From: Aneurinibacillus sp. Ricciae_BoGa-3 | GTDB lineage: Bacteria; Bacillota; Bacilli; Aneurinibacillales; Aneurinibacillaceae | Direction of reading: 5' to 3' | Length of the DNA: 64,000 nucleotides | Assembly: GCF_028421645.1 (NCBI RefSeq) | Contig: NZ_CP116887.1 | Coordinates: forward strand, 3,226,001-3,290,000 | The notes under the pieces: generated by a model | Seen by the model: the letters and a program-made list of their open reading frames with translations, nothing else | Told to the model about the DNA's origin: nothing | Database searches by the model: none | Position numbers and translations under genes: made by a program | Shown here: positions 45,011 to 54,006 of the stretch, in pieces | How positions within the stretch are numbered: position 1 is the first letter of the stretch | Layout of the letters: each line of letters starts with the position of its first letter

Positions 45011-45532
45011 TTATTTATTCTGTTTGCCGAAAAGTTCACTAAGAACCGCCAGTCGGGGATCAATGCGTTCCACCACACAGCCGCAGTTCTGTTCATTTTT
45101 ATTTACTCCGCATTCAGGACAAATGCCCTTACAATCATCCCGGCATACAAGCGTATGCGGCAGCGAAAGTAAAATGTCTGCTTCTAAATAAGGATTGAGC
45201 TCCATGTCATCTCCATCGAAGGCTTGAATTTCCAATTCTTCGTCTAACTCAATCTCGGCTTCCTTCTCATCCACAAACGTTTCCTTCACAGGAACACGAT
45301 AGGCATAGGGGAAATGTGTAAGGCAGCGCGCGCATTCCATCGTAAGCGTGCCCTCTACCTCGCCTTCCACCATGTAAAGGCCGGACGTTGCATAAGCTTC
45401 ACCCGCAAAGCGCGCTGGTTGTGCAGCAACTATCTGGGGGTGCTTTCCCTTCAGGTCGAGATCAATGCCGCTCTCATCCAGTTCCATCTTCTGGCCATGC
45501 AGCTGAAGAAAATCATTTTTACGTAATTTCAC
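45011..45532 (-). CDS. yceD: DUF177/YceD family protein
   Basis: A 173-residue protein of the YceD (DUF177) family, linked to 23S rRNA accumulation and almost always upstream of rpmF. It has the conserved CARCLTHFPYAYRVPVKETF and the Cys-rich segment VCRDDCKGICPECGVNKNEQ then NCGC, a likely zinc site, before DPRLAVLSELF. GAGGTGACTCTCGGTG precedes the ATG. Exact role unclear. Confidence 0.92.
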   Translation of the reverse strand: MKLRKNDFLQLHGQKMELDESGIDLDLKGKHPQIVAAQPARFAGEAYATSGLYMVEGEVEGTLTMECARCLTHFPYAYRVPVKETFVDEKEAEIELDEELEIQAFDGDDMELNPYLEADILLSLPHTLVCRDDCKGICPECGVNKNEQNCGCVVERIDPRLAVLSELFGKQNK

Positions 45533-45737
45533 CGAGAGTCACCTCTTTTTTCAAGCAACAAATTATATTATATCTGGATTAACATTGCTTTGTCAATCTT
45601 AAAATGGTAAATAACACGTGAGGCAGCAGGCATGGTCATTGGCGGCTTCCTTAGTTGCACGAATGCAGAAACACAAGTATAACTTTCTTATCTGCTAAAA
45701 TAATTAACGCGTTTTTCCATATCTACAGGAGGCGTTT

Positions 45738-46955
45738 ATGAAAACAGTCGGAGTCGTCGTGGAATACAATCCCCTGCATAATGGACATGCCTACCATTTA
45801 CAGGAGTCAAAGCGGCAGACAGGTGCCGAAGCGGCCGTGGCCGTTATGAGCGGCCACTTTCTGCAGCGGGGTGAGCCCGCTATTGTGAACAAGTGGGCCA
45901 GAACCGAAATGGCGCTTCGGGCAGGCGTAGATCTTGTGCTTGAGCTTCCGTTTGTGTTTGCAGTCAGAAACGCAGAAATCTTTTCCTACGGAGCTGTCGC
46001 TACCCTGCACGCCACCGGGGTAGTGGATACGCTGTGCTTTGGTTCTGAAAGCGGCAAGATTGACTGGATGGTTAAGCTCGCCCGCCACCTCACAGTGGAG
46101 CCGGAATCGTTTAAAGATAAAATCAGGCAAGCGTTAGATTCGGGTGTAAGCTACCCCACAGCATACGGGCTTGCCGTTAACGATTTTGCCGCATCGCAGG
46201 GTTTAAGCCCAGGTGTGAATGTAAGCGAACCTAACAACATTCTCGGGCTAGGTTATTGTGTGGCGCTGGAGCGGCTAAAGAGCCCCATTGTGCCGGCCAC
46301 CATCCAAAGAACAAAGGCTGGCTACCACCAGTCCCATATTACAGATAACAGAATTGCCAGCGCTACGGCTTTGCGCAAGCTCATTTTTGAAAAGGATTTA
46401 TCGGCGATTAAGCCATACGTGCCGGGTGCAACGTATGATATTCTTAACCGGTTTGCTGTGGCAGGCCATTTTCCGATGTCCTGGGATTTATTTTTTCCCT
46501 ATCTTCAATCGATGATGATTGCCAATCAGCCAGACGAGCTGCAATTTATTCTGGAAATAACGGAAGGGCTTGAAAACAGGATCATGAAAACCATGCCACA
46601 CGCCGGAAGCTTTGACAGCCTGATGGATCAGCTCAAGACCAAGCGCTATACATGGAACAGGCTGCAACGCGTTCTTCTGTATACCTTGTTCCGGCTTACC
46701 CGGGAAAAAACGGCCCGGGCAGGAAGCGAACCCGCATACATACGCGTTCTTGGTTTTACCGATAAAGGGCGATCCCTGCTGCGCAAAATGAAAGATAAAT
46801 CCTCGTTACCGGTTATTACCCGAATTGGTCAGGTGAAACACCCGATGCTGGACCTGGATATCCGGGCAGGTATGATGTACGCTATGGGCCTGCCTGAACA
46901 GCTGCGCGAAAGGGAAAAACTGAGGGATTACTGGCAAGCCCCTGTGCAGTTATAA
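45738..46955 (+). CDS. tmcAL: tRNA(Met) cytidine acetate ligase
   Basis: Makes N4-acetylcytidine at the wobble base of elongator tRNA-Met using acetate and ATP. It is a nucleotidyltransferase-like HIGH-type fold: GVVVEYNPLHNGHAYHLQES at the N-terminus, VMSGHFLQRGEPAIVNKWAR and the LELPFVFAVRNAEIFSYGAV segment. 405 residues, the normal YlbM length. AGGAGGCGTTT precedes the ATG. It converges with ylbL, overlapping its 3' end by 28 bp. Confidence 0.95.
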   Translation: MKTVGVVVEYNPLHNGHAYHLQESKRQTGAEAAVAVMSGHFLQRGEPAIVNKWARTEMALRAGVDLVLELPFVFAVRNAEIFSYGAVATLHATGVVDTLCFGSESGKIDWMVKLARHLTVEPESFKDKIRQALDSGVSYPTAYGLAVNDFAASQGLSPGVNVSEPNNILGLGYCVALERLKSPIVPATIQRTKAGYHQSHITDNRIASATALRKLIFEKDLSAIKPYVPGATYDILNRFAVAGHFPMSWDLFFPYLQSMMIANQPDELQFILEITEGLENRIMKTMPHAGSFDSLMDQLKTKRYTWNRLQRVLLYTLFRLTREKTARAGSEPAYIRVLGFTDKGRSLLRKMKDKSSLPVITRIGQVKHPMLDLDIRAGMMYAMGLPEQLREREKLRDYWQAPVQL

Positions 46956-48034
46956 GCATTTATTTTTTTTGGCGGAAGGCTGCGCAAATATGCCAGCGCA
47001 TCGTCAACCGTGCGGACTGGCACAATCTTCATTTTCGTATGCAGCTTGTCCGCTGCTTCTTTCGCTTCCTCGTAATTGCTTTTAACGCCTGCCGGAACAA
47101 TATCGTTGGGTGCAAAAAAGATGTCAGCCTTTACTTTATCAGATGCTTGCACCTTGTGGGCGATTCCGCCGATTCGTCCGACAGAGCCGTCTTCGAAAAT
47201 CTCCCCGGTTCCCGCTATCCGATAACCCTTCGTGAGATCTTGCTTCGACAACTGGTTAATAATCTCCAGGGTAAACATCATACCGGCGGAAGGGCCCCCA
47301 ATTTGGTCTGAAATTATCGTAACGTTGCGGGAGAGCATTAGCTGCCTTTTTGTTTCTGGATTAAAAATTCCAAGGCCAGCACGAGCCGGCTGGCCCTTTA
47401 CGGTTTGAAGCTGCGCAAGCGCAATGCTGACCTGTTTCGGCTGTCCGTCCCGCAGCAGCTTTATTGCGATTTTCTCTCCGACTTTCCTTCCTTTAAGCAC
47501 GTTTAGCAGGTCAGTCCCTGTCGTTACTTTTTCCCCGTCTACGGCCACGATTGTGTCCCCCACCTGCAGATACTTCTCTGCCGGCTTGCCGGGAACGAAA
47601 TCCATGACAATCGCCCCTTCATTTTTAACAGTAAAAGGCGTTCCGGTTTTACGGAAGGCAACCATCTCCGCTTTCTGCTGGGACGTTCTCATTACTTCCA
47701 GCTCTTGCTTCTCGTACTGCGCATCGCTTTGGCTCGGGCTGTGTATCTCATCGGCTTTCATTAAATCCGCATACGGGTCATATTTGGCAAGTATGTACCC
47801 CAGAACGTTTGTCGGCCCCATTTGGACCGTCGTCAGCATTAACGTCCCTTTTTCTTTCTTTGTTCCACCCTGCACGTTGACGATAGGCTGAAGTTCAATC
47901 GCCGAACCCGGGCGAATCGCGTAATAAGGGGTTGGTGTAAGTGCCACCCACATTACGGCAAGGGCAGCTATTATGACAAGAACCGAGGCAGACCAGCGGT
48001 TAAACCACCGGGTCCGTCTTCCGCTGTGATTCAT
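46928..48034 (-). CDS. ylbL: YlbL/SepM-like PDZ-Lon membrane protease
   Basis: Extracytoplasmic serine protease anchored by one N-terminal helix (about 14-32). The PDZ domain is at about 130-215 (VMDFVPGKPAEKYLQVGDTI), and the Lon-type catalytic domain has S249 in IGGPSAGMMFTLE and K294 in RIGGIAHKVQASDK. Homologues cleave secreted peptides or, in B. subtilis, degrade the SOS division inhibitor YneA. 368 residues. It overlaps the end of ylbK by 35 bp in the conserved ylbK-ylbL pair. Confidence 0.92.
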   Translation of the reverse strand: MNHSGRRTRWFNRWSASVLVIIAALAVMWVALTPTPYYAIRPGSAIELQPIVNVQGGTKKEKGTLMLTTVQMGPTNVLGYILAKYDPYADLMKADEIHSPSQSDAQYEKQELEVMRTSQQKAEMVAFRKTGTPFTVKNEGAIVMDFVPGKPAEKYLQVGDTIVAVDGEKVTTGTDLLNVLKGRKVGEKIAIKLLRDGQPKQVSIALAQLQTVKGQPARAGLGIFNPETKRQLMLSRNVTIISDQIGGPSAGMMFTLEIINQLSKQDLTKGYRIAGTGEIFEDGSVGRIGGIAHKVQASDKVKADIFFAPNDIVPAGVKSNYEEAKEAADKLHTKMKIVPVRTVDDALAYLRSLPPKKINAYNCTGACQ

Positions 48035-48809
48035 TGTTTATCCTCCACTCTTCAATTTTCTGCTGAATATGGGGTACCATCAATTGGGCAGCTATTCGCC
48101 CTTCTTCAATTATCTGTTCGTTATGAGTGAACGATGTAGAACTGTAGTTGCCTACGTCCGGTCTAATCATAATATCGGCATGGACAGAACGATGCCGGAA
48201 AATTTCCCGCTCCATAATGTCCACTGTTTGGTAGATGACATCAAAGAACGAGCGCACAGGCGTGCTCACCGGGGAAGCCGCTACATCTACCGCTATCGTC
48301 AAATCCGCCCCCATATCACGCACTACATCGATCGGCACCCGATCGACAACGCCTCCATCGACCAGCCATTTATCGTCAAGTTTATACGGTACAAAAATCC
48401 CGGGTATGGATACGCTCGCTCGCACGGCATGGTGGATCTTTCCTTCTTTAAACACCACCCTATCGCCTGTTTGCAAATCGGTTGCAACGATGGCAAGCGG
48501 GCGGGACAGTTCTTCAATGTTTCGGTTTTTGGTTAGAAGCTGCACCACCTGCCGAAGTTTCTCGCCCGAGACAAACCCGAGACCCGGCATACTGATGTCG
48601 AGCCAGTGTTTCCGCTTTAAATTGATTGCGAGCTTCTCCATCATAAGCGGGGTAAATTCGCTTGCATACAGGGAAGCGATCAGGCTGCCCATGCTGCTTC
48701 CGGCAAGATAAGACGGAAGGATTCCGTGCTGCTCCAGCACTTCCAATACCCCGATATGAGCAAAACCACGCGCCCCTCCTGCACCAAGCGCTAACCCAAT
48801 GGAAGGCAT
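48000..48809 (-). CDS. ylbK: Patatin-like phospholipase YlbK
   Basis: Cytoplasmic or membrane-peripheral patatin-family hydrolase with a Ser-Asp dyad: oxyanion loop GAGGARGFAHIGVL, nucleophile S39 in AGSSMGSLIAS, and D151 in WLVDGGVVDRVP. ATG 48807-48809 (MPSIGLALG) has GAGGTGATTAAG upstream; a GTG three codons earlier lies in the ribosome site. 269 residues. It belongs to the RssA/YlbK group; the natural substrate is unknown. Confidence 0.93.
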   Translation of the reverse strand: MPSIGLALGAGGARGFAHIGVLEVLEQHGILPSYLAGSSMGSLIASLYASEFTPLMMEKLAINLKRKHWLDISMPGLGFVSGEKLRQVVQLLTKNRNIEELSRPLAIVATDLQTGDRVVFKEGKIHHAVRASVSIPGIFVPYKLDDKWLVDGGVVDRVPIDVVRDMGADLTIAVDVAASPVSTPVRSFFDVIYQTVDIMEREIFRHRSVHADIMIRPDVGNYSSTSFTHNEQIIEEGRIAAQLMVPHIQQKIEEWRINNESQRKTDPVV

Positions 48810-48904
48810 CTTAATCACCTCGTTTATAAATCCCCAGAGGGGTGGTCTATTTCGCTAAAAAGGACGTACAGTGTAATAAGGTTTGTACGATTGGAGGAAT
48901 GAAC

Positions 48905-50128
48905 ATGCGCCTAACCCGCCAACATATTTTGAGTTTGCTGCTTGCAGGCGGCTCTTTTTTGATCGCACTGAGCCTGCTTATATACCCGGATGCAGCCTTT
49001 AAGGCTTCCTTGCGGGGGCTTGCTATATGGTGGGACGTGGTATTCCCCGCACTGCTTCCCTTTTTCATTGCATCGGAAATTCTGCTTGGCCTGGGTCTCG
49101 CACATTTTATGGGTGTTCTGCTTGAACCGCTGATGCGCCCCATCTTTAACCTGCCTGGTGCAGGCTCTTTTGTGCTGACCATGGGATTTGCATCCGGTTA
49201 TCCGATGAGCGCCAAATTAACCTCAAGGCTGCGCGAACAAAACTTGATTTCCAACGAGGAGGGAGAAAGGCTCGTATCTTTTACTACAACAGCCGATCCG
49301 GTATTTATAACGGGGGCCGTTGCTGTAGGTTTTTTCCAAAGCGTGCGCATCGGACTCATTCTTATGGTTGTTCATTATGCGTCAGCCCTGCTCGTCGGCA
49401 TTGTTATGTCCCGCCATAAACCCCATTCGCCAAAGACACCCTCCCTCAACCCATCCAATCAGCCAGTGTTGCAACGGGCTTTTTCTGCCATGCACAGGGC
49501 CAGGCTATCAGACGGCCGGCCACTCGGAAAGCTGATGGGAGATGCGGTAGCGACCTCGATTCAAATGCAGCTTATGATCGGCGGATTTATTATGTTTTTT
49601 TCGGTTGTGTTAGCCCTGCTGACGCAGCTTCACATCATGAGCAGTTTCAACCATGCGCTGGCAAGCTTTATGACTGCGGCAGGTTTGCCTGAGAAATCCA
49701 CAGGAAGCATTTCGTTCGGCCTGTTCGAAGTGACCCTTGGAGCAAAAGAAGCAAGCGAAGCAATGGGTACCGGTTCCGTGGCATTCATTATTGCGTTAAC
49801 CGCTGCTGTACTCGGCTGGGGCGGCATCTCTATTCACGCCCAGGTTGCCAGCATCCTCGCCCAAACAGGCATTCGGTATTTTCCTTTTTTTGTTGCGCGG
49901 GTTTGCCATGCCTGCATTTCTTTTTTGCTAACACTTGCGGTCGGGCCTTTTATTGCCAAAACGGTTTCCACCAAGGCGCTTGCAGCCTTCTCAGCCATGT
50001 TTACCCCGCCATCCATTCAGGAGGGCACGGCATTCACCTTCACCCGCTATTCCTTCCTCCTGTGCGCCGCCTTTGTTTCCCTTTACATTCTTTTACTCGG
50101 TGTAAGTAAAGTATATGCAAAAAAATAA
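48905..50128 (+). CDS. ylbJ: Sporulation integral membrane protein YlbJ
   Basis: Polytopic membrane protein of the nucleoside-recognition (Gate) superfamily, made in the mother cell under sigma-E and needed for heat-resistant spores in Bacillus. There are about eight hydrophobic helices, with MGFASGYPMSAKLTSRLREQ and TTTADPVFITGAVAVGFFQS as conserved segments. ATG 48905-48907 (MRLTRQHI) follows GGAGGA with 6-nt spacing, favoured over the earlier frame start at 48842. It is divergent from ylbK. Confidence 0.93.
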   Translation: MRLTRQHILSLLLAGGSFLIALSLLIYPDAAFKASLRGLAIWWDVVFPALLPFFIASEILLGLGLAHFMGVLLEPLMRPIFNLPGAGSFVLTMGFASGYPMSAKLTSRLREQNLISNEEGERLVSFTTTADPVFITGAVAVGFFQSVRIGLILMVVHYASALLVGIVMSRHKPHSPKTPSLNPSNQPVLQRAFSAMHRARLSDGRPLGKLMGDAVATSIQMQLMIGGFIMFFSVVLALLTQLHIMSSFNHALASFMTAAGLPEKSTGSISFGLFEVTLGAKEASEAMGTGSVAFIIALTAAVLGWGGISIHAQVASILAQTGIRYFPFFVARVCHACISFLLTLAVGPFIAKTVSTKALAAFSAMFTPPSIQEGTAFTFTRYSFLLCAAFVSLYILLLGVSKVYAKK

Positions 50129-50135
50129 CGAACAG

Positions 50136-50664
<529 letters not shown>

Positions 50665-51216
50665 TCAATCTTTGCGAAATACAGTAATAGTGGTCTGCCC
50701 ATATTCCGTTTCTTTAATTTTTAATACGCTGCCAATTGCATCGGGGAGTACATCCCCAGAACTGTGTTCAGCTACAACAAGTGAGCCCTCATGCAACAAA
50801 CTATGTACATCCATAATGGCAATTTGGCTTTCGATTTGTTGTTCCGCATATGGCGGATCTAGAAAAACCACATCAAAACTGAGCTCCCGCTTAATTAAAG
50901 CCTTAAGAGCACGATTGGCATCGTTGCAGAATACCTCGGCCTGATCTTTCAGCCCAGTAGTAGACAGGTTTTCCCTTACAACCGAAACGGCTTTGCGGTT
51001 GGCATCAATAAAAATGCAGCGCTCCATCCCTCTACTTAGCGCTTCGATCCCAAGCCCGCCGGTGCCTGCATACAGATCAAGCGCAGTGCCCCCGTTGAAA
51101 TAAGGGCCGATCATATTAAAAATGGACTCCTTAACTTTATCCACTGTTGGCCTTGTACTTTTACCTGGAACCGCTTGCAGCGGATGTCCTTTCTTTGAAC
51201 CTGATACGACTCGCAT
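50665..51216 (-). CDS. rsmD: 16S rRNA (guanine966-N2)-methyltransferase
   Basis: SAM-dependent methyltransferase acting on 30S subunits: MRVVSGSKKGHPLQ start, RPTVDKVKESIFNMIG, the SAM-binding LDLYAGTGGLGIEALSRG, and the catalytic DPPY in VVFLDPPYAEQQ. ATG 51214-51216 follows GAGGGTTATCGTG; the open frame upstream to 51354 has no conserved sequence. 183 residues, normal. Confidence 0.96.
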   Translation of the reverse strand: MRVVSGSKKGHPLQAVPGKSTRPTVDKVKESIFNMIGPYFNGGTALDLYAGTGGLGIEALSRGMERCIFIDANRKAVSVVRENLSTTGLKDQAEVFCNDANRALKALIKRELSFDVVFLDPPYAEQQIESQIAIMDVHSLLHEGSLVVAEHSSGDVLPDAIGSVLKIKETEYGQTTITVFRKD

Positions 51217-51427
51217 CACGATAACCCTCGCTTTCAGGGGTCTTTTTACCTCCATCATCGTAACACAAACCGAACCTTTTAGGAAATAAAATATGACAGT
51301 CCAAACTGGCCCGGATGCGGTTTTTCTACTAGAGAGGACTCTCCCTAATCCCATCGCAAGTGTGTTGCTCTGCTAAGTTTTCCTTTCAGTGTATATTCTT
51401 TCCTAAAAGTGACCACAATACAACTAT

Positions 51428-51573
51428 CAGCACGTGAGTGTGCTGTGACAACCGCGGAGAAGACTTACGTTTCCCCATAAGCTCTTCCTCCGGTTTCTCC
51501 TCTCCCATTATGCAAACGGCAGGTAAAACTCTCGTTTGCCCGCCCGTTTCTTAATAGACGGGCGGTTTTTTTT
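51428..51573 (+). ncRNA. Structured leader or small RNA with intrinsic terminator
   Basis: The plus strand has a chain of hairpins: CAGCAC/GTGCTG (51428-51445), a long stem ACCGCGGAGAAGA with TCTTCCTCCGGT (51450-51494), GCAAACG/CGTTTGC (51512-51539) and a strong terminator CCGCCCGT/ACGGGCGG followed by eight T (51540-51573). It ends 100 bp before the GGDEF-EAL gene. The layout suggests a riboswitch-type attenuator or an independent small RNA. I could not match it to a known class: c-di-GMP-I/II, T-box, TPP, SAM and Mg leaders were considered. Confidence 0.5.
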
Positions 51574-51673
51574 ATGGTATAGAAATTTAATGACTTCTGG
51601 ATTATACTTAACTTGACTGTGGTCATATTTTCATACTGAGGATATCCGTTCCAGTAAGGGCGTGGGGGTCATC
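51574..51673. other. Spacer before PAS-GGDEF-EAL gene
   Basis: About 100 AT-rich bases between the leader terminator and the gene. No clear sigma-A promoter with a standard spacer was found, consistent with transcription entering from upstream through the structured leader. The whole rsmD-to-GGDEF gap is about 450 bp. Confidence 0.35.
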
Positions 51674-53401
51674 ATGGACAACAACAGAACAAAAAGAGTC
51701 AAAAGCTGTGTTTTTAGACAAAGAAATATGGCTTTAAAATCGGTAATGAATAAATTGCTAGATATTACACATGCTCTGGATGAATCCTCCATTGTGGCTA
51801 TTACGGATCAGGCTGGTGTGATTCAGTATGTCAATAAGAAGTTTTGTGAGATTTCAGGTTTTTCCTATGAAGAGTTAATAGGCCAAAGCCACCGGATTAT
51901 AAAATCGGGTTATCATGAGCCCGAATTTTTCCAAGAGATGTGGCAGACCATCAGCCAGGGGGAGATCTGGAAGGGCGAGATTAAAAACCGGGCTAAAGAC
52001 GGGTCCATTTACTGGGTACAGACCACGATTGTGCCTTTTTTGGACGAAAGCAGACATCCTTATCAATACATTTCCATCCGCAACGAAATAACCGAACGCA
52101 AAAAAATTGAAGAAAAAATAAATTTTATTGCTTATCATGATTCGCTTACCGGACTTCCTAACCGCCGGGCGTTCACCGATCAGCTTTCACAGGCTTTTCT
52201 TGAGCATAAACAGCCTTCCGTGATGTTTATGGATTTGGATCGGTTTAGCATGTTAAATGATTCGCTTGGCCATATATTTGGTGACAGGCTTCTGCAGGCT
52301 GTCGCGAAACGATTCCGTCAATTTGCCGCGAAGGATCAAATAGCAGCCCGACTTGATGGCGATAAATTTGCCCTGCTGCTCCCTGATGCACAGAAGATAG
52401 AAGTGGAGCAGAAAGCGCTTGAAATCATACATACATTTAAAAAACCGTTTGTTATCGATGAATATGATTTGCATATTACGCCTCTAATTGGGATTGTCTT
52501 GGCCGACGATACTGATGAAACTGAGCTTCTTCTTAAGAAAGCAGATACCGCGCTCTTCCATGCAAAAGAACAGCAGTCGCCTTATGTGTTTTATACATCC
52601 GATATGAACAACTCCGCGTTTGATAAGCTTTTGCTGGAAAACAGTTTACGTAAAGGGCTTCAGCGGGGTGAATTTGTTCTATTCTATCAGCCTCAGATTG
52701 ATATTCACACCAGAGTGATCGTTGGAACAGAGGCCCTTATTCGCTGGAAGCACCCGGAGCGTGGGTTTATCTCTCCAGCTGCCTTTATCCCGCTTGCCGA
52801 GGAAACAGGGCTGATTGAAGAAATCGGTGAATGGGTCCTGCTCACCGCTTGCCGGCAGAACAAGCAATGGCAGGATGCCGGTTATCCTCCTATGAGAATG
52901 GCTGTCAACCTCTCCTCCCGCCAGTTCCGCAAAGGAAACCTGGTAGAGACAGTCGATCGTATTCTGAAAGAAACCAAATTAGACCCACAACATCTGGAAC
53001 TTGAAATTACCGAGAGCATGATGATGAATGTTGAACCAGCGATAGAAACGCTGTATCGGCTGCGCCGTCTGGGTGTCCAGATAAGCATGGATGATTTCGG
53101 AACCGGATACAGCTCGCTTAATTACCTGAAGAAATTCCCAATAAACCGCTTAAAGATAGACCAGTCTTTCGTACGGGACATCCACCAGGGCACCAAGGAC
53201 TCCGCGATCGTGACCACCATCATAACGATGGCACATAATCTCAAGCTAAACGTGATAGCAGAAGGCGTAGAAACAGAGGAACAATTGTCGTTCCTGAAAT
53301 CTCAATACTGTAAGGAAGCACAGGGGTATTTATTCACACCTCCGCTTCCAGCTGAACAGATAGAAGAAAGGATGCATTCGTTTAAATCCCCGGCTCAATA
53401 G
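51674..53401 (+). CDS. PAS-GGDEF(degenerate)-EAL c-di-GMP protein
   Basis: Signalling protein of 575 residues without membrane segments. The PAS/PAC region (about 28-140) reads AITDQAGVIQYVNKKFCEIS and YISIRNEITERKKIEEKI; then a GGDEF domain in which the signature reads ARLDGDKFALLLP (DGDKF instead of GGDEF), so cyclase activity is probably lost. The EAL domain is intact: TEALIRWKHP, NLSSRQF, LEITES, SMDDFGTGYSSL, KIDQSFV and AEGVETEEQL. It is therefore most likely a c-di-GMP phosphodiesterase, perhaps GTP-stimulated via the degenerate domain. ATG 51674 lies after GTGGGGGT. Confidence 0.92.
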   Translation: MDNNRTKRVKSCVFRQRNMALKSVMNKLLDITHALDESSIVAITDQAGVIQYVNKKFCEISGFSYEELIGQSHRIIKSGYHEPEFFQEMWQTISQGEIWKGEIKNRAKDGSIYWVQTTIVPFLDESRHPYQYISIRNEITERKKIEEKINFIAYHDSLTGLPNRRAFTDQLSQAFLEHKQPSVMFMDLDRFSMLNDSLGHIFGDRLLQAVAKRFRQFAAKDQIAARLDGDKFALLLPDAQKIEVEQKALEIIHTFKKPFVIDEYDLHITPLIGIVLADDTDETELLLKKADTALFHAKEQQSPYVFYTSDMNNSAFDKLLLENSLRKGLQRGEFVLFYQPQIDIHTRVIVGTEALIRWKHPERGFISPAAFIPLAEETGLIEEIGEWVLLTACRQNKQWQDAGYPPMRMAVNLSSRQFRKGNLVETVDRILKETKLDPQHLELEITESMMMNVEPAIETLYRLRRLGVQISMDDFGTGYSSLNYLKKFPINRLKIDQSFVRDIHQGTKDSAIVTTIITMAHNLKLNVIAEGVETEEQLSFLKSQYCKEAQGYLFTPPLPAEQIEERMHSFKSPAQ

Positions 53402-53502
53402 CCTGGGATTTATTTTTTCTCACCTGCGCAGCAAACTAGAATATAATAGATTGAAAGCATTGATTGATATATGCTGCATCTTAGTGCTACGAGGTCATGG
53501 AT

Positions 53503-54006
53503 ATGGAAATTCTAGTAAAGATATTTCAAGAAATAGCCGGCATCGACAACCGGGAGATGTATATTCGAATTCTGCTCAGTGCGTGCTTCGGCTTCTGCAT
53601 TGGTCTTGAAAGAACCAGCAAAGCAAAACCCGCAGGCATCAAAACCTACACGTTTGTAAGCGTTGCTTCGACATTGCTTACCATTGTCTCAATTTATGCA
53701 GTAGCCCGCTATTCTGTGTACCCCCACACCAATATGGATCCGATGCGGCTATCCGCACAGGTCGTTTCCGGGCTCGGGTTTCTGGGTGCCGGCCTCATTA
53801 TTCAGCAGGGAAGGTCGATACATGGCCTAACCTCTTCTGCTATGGTGTTTTTCGCAGGGGGAATGGGTATCGCCATTGGTGCCGGTTTTTATGGGATTGC
53901 AATCTTTACGATGATCGTGATGTATATCGTAAAACGGCTGGGAGAGAAAGTAGAAAAGAGCCATACGAAATCGTATGGCGGTGACCAGGAAAAAGAAAAA
54001 GATTAA
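53503..54006 (+). CDS. MgtC/SapB family membrane protein
   Basis: A 167-residue inner-membrane protein with about five helices and the MgtC signature RILLSACFGFCIGLERTSKA followed by GIKTYTFVSVASTLLTIVS and VVSGLGFLGAGLIIQQGRSI. It lacks the long C-terminal soluble domain of Salmonella MgtC. In Bacillus such proteins (YwiA/SapB type) are linked to acid tolerance and magnesium stress. ATG 53503 is 7 nt after GAGGT; ATG 53497 lies too close to it. It converges with recG. Confidence 0.9.
   Translation: MEILVKIFQEIAGIDNREMYIRILLSACFGFCIGLERTSKAKPAGIKTYTFVSVASTLLTIVSIYAVARYSVYPHTNMDPMRLSAQVVSGLGFLGAGLIIQQGRSIHGLTSSAMVFFAGGMGIAIGAGFYGIAIFTMIVMYIVKRLGEKVEKSHTKSYGGDQEKEKD

Noticed and set aside
51428..51573. 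c-di-GMP riboswitch (GEMM) or T-box before the GGDEF-EAL gene
   Set aside because: No GEMM core was found, and the ACAACCGCGG stretch only partly resembles a T-box; the surrounding stems do not fit either class.
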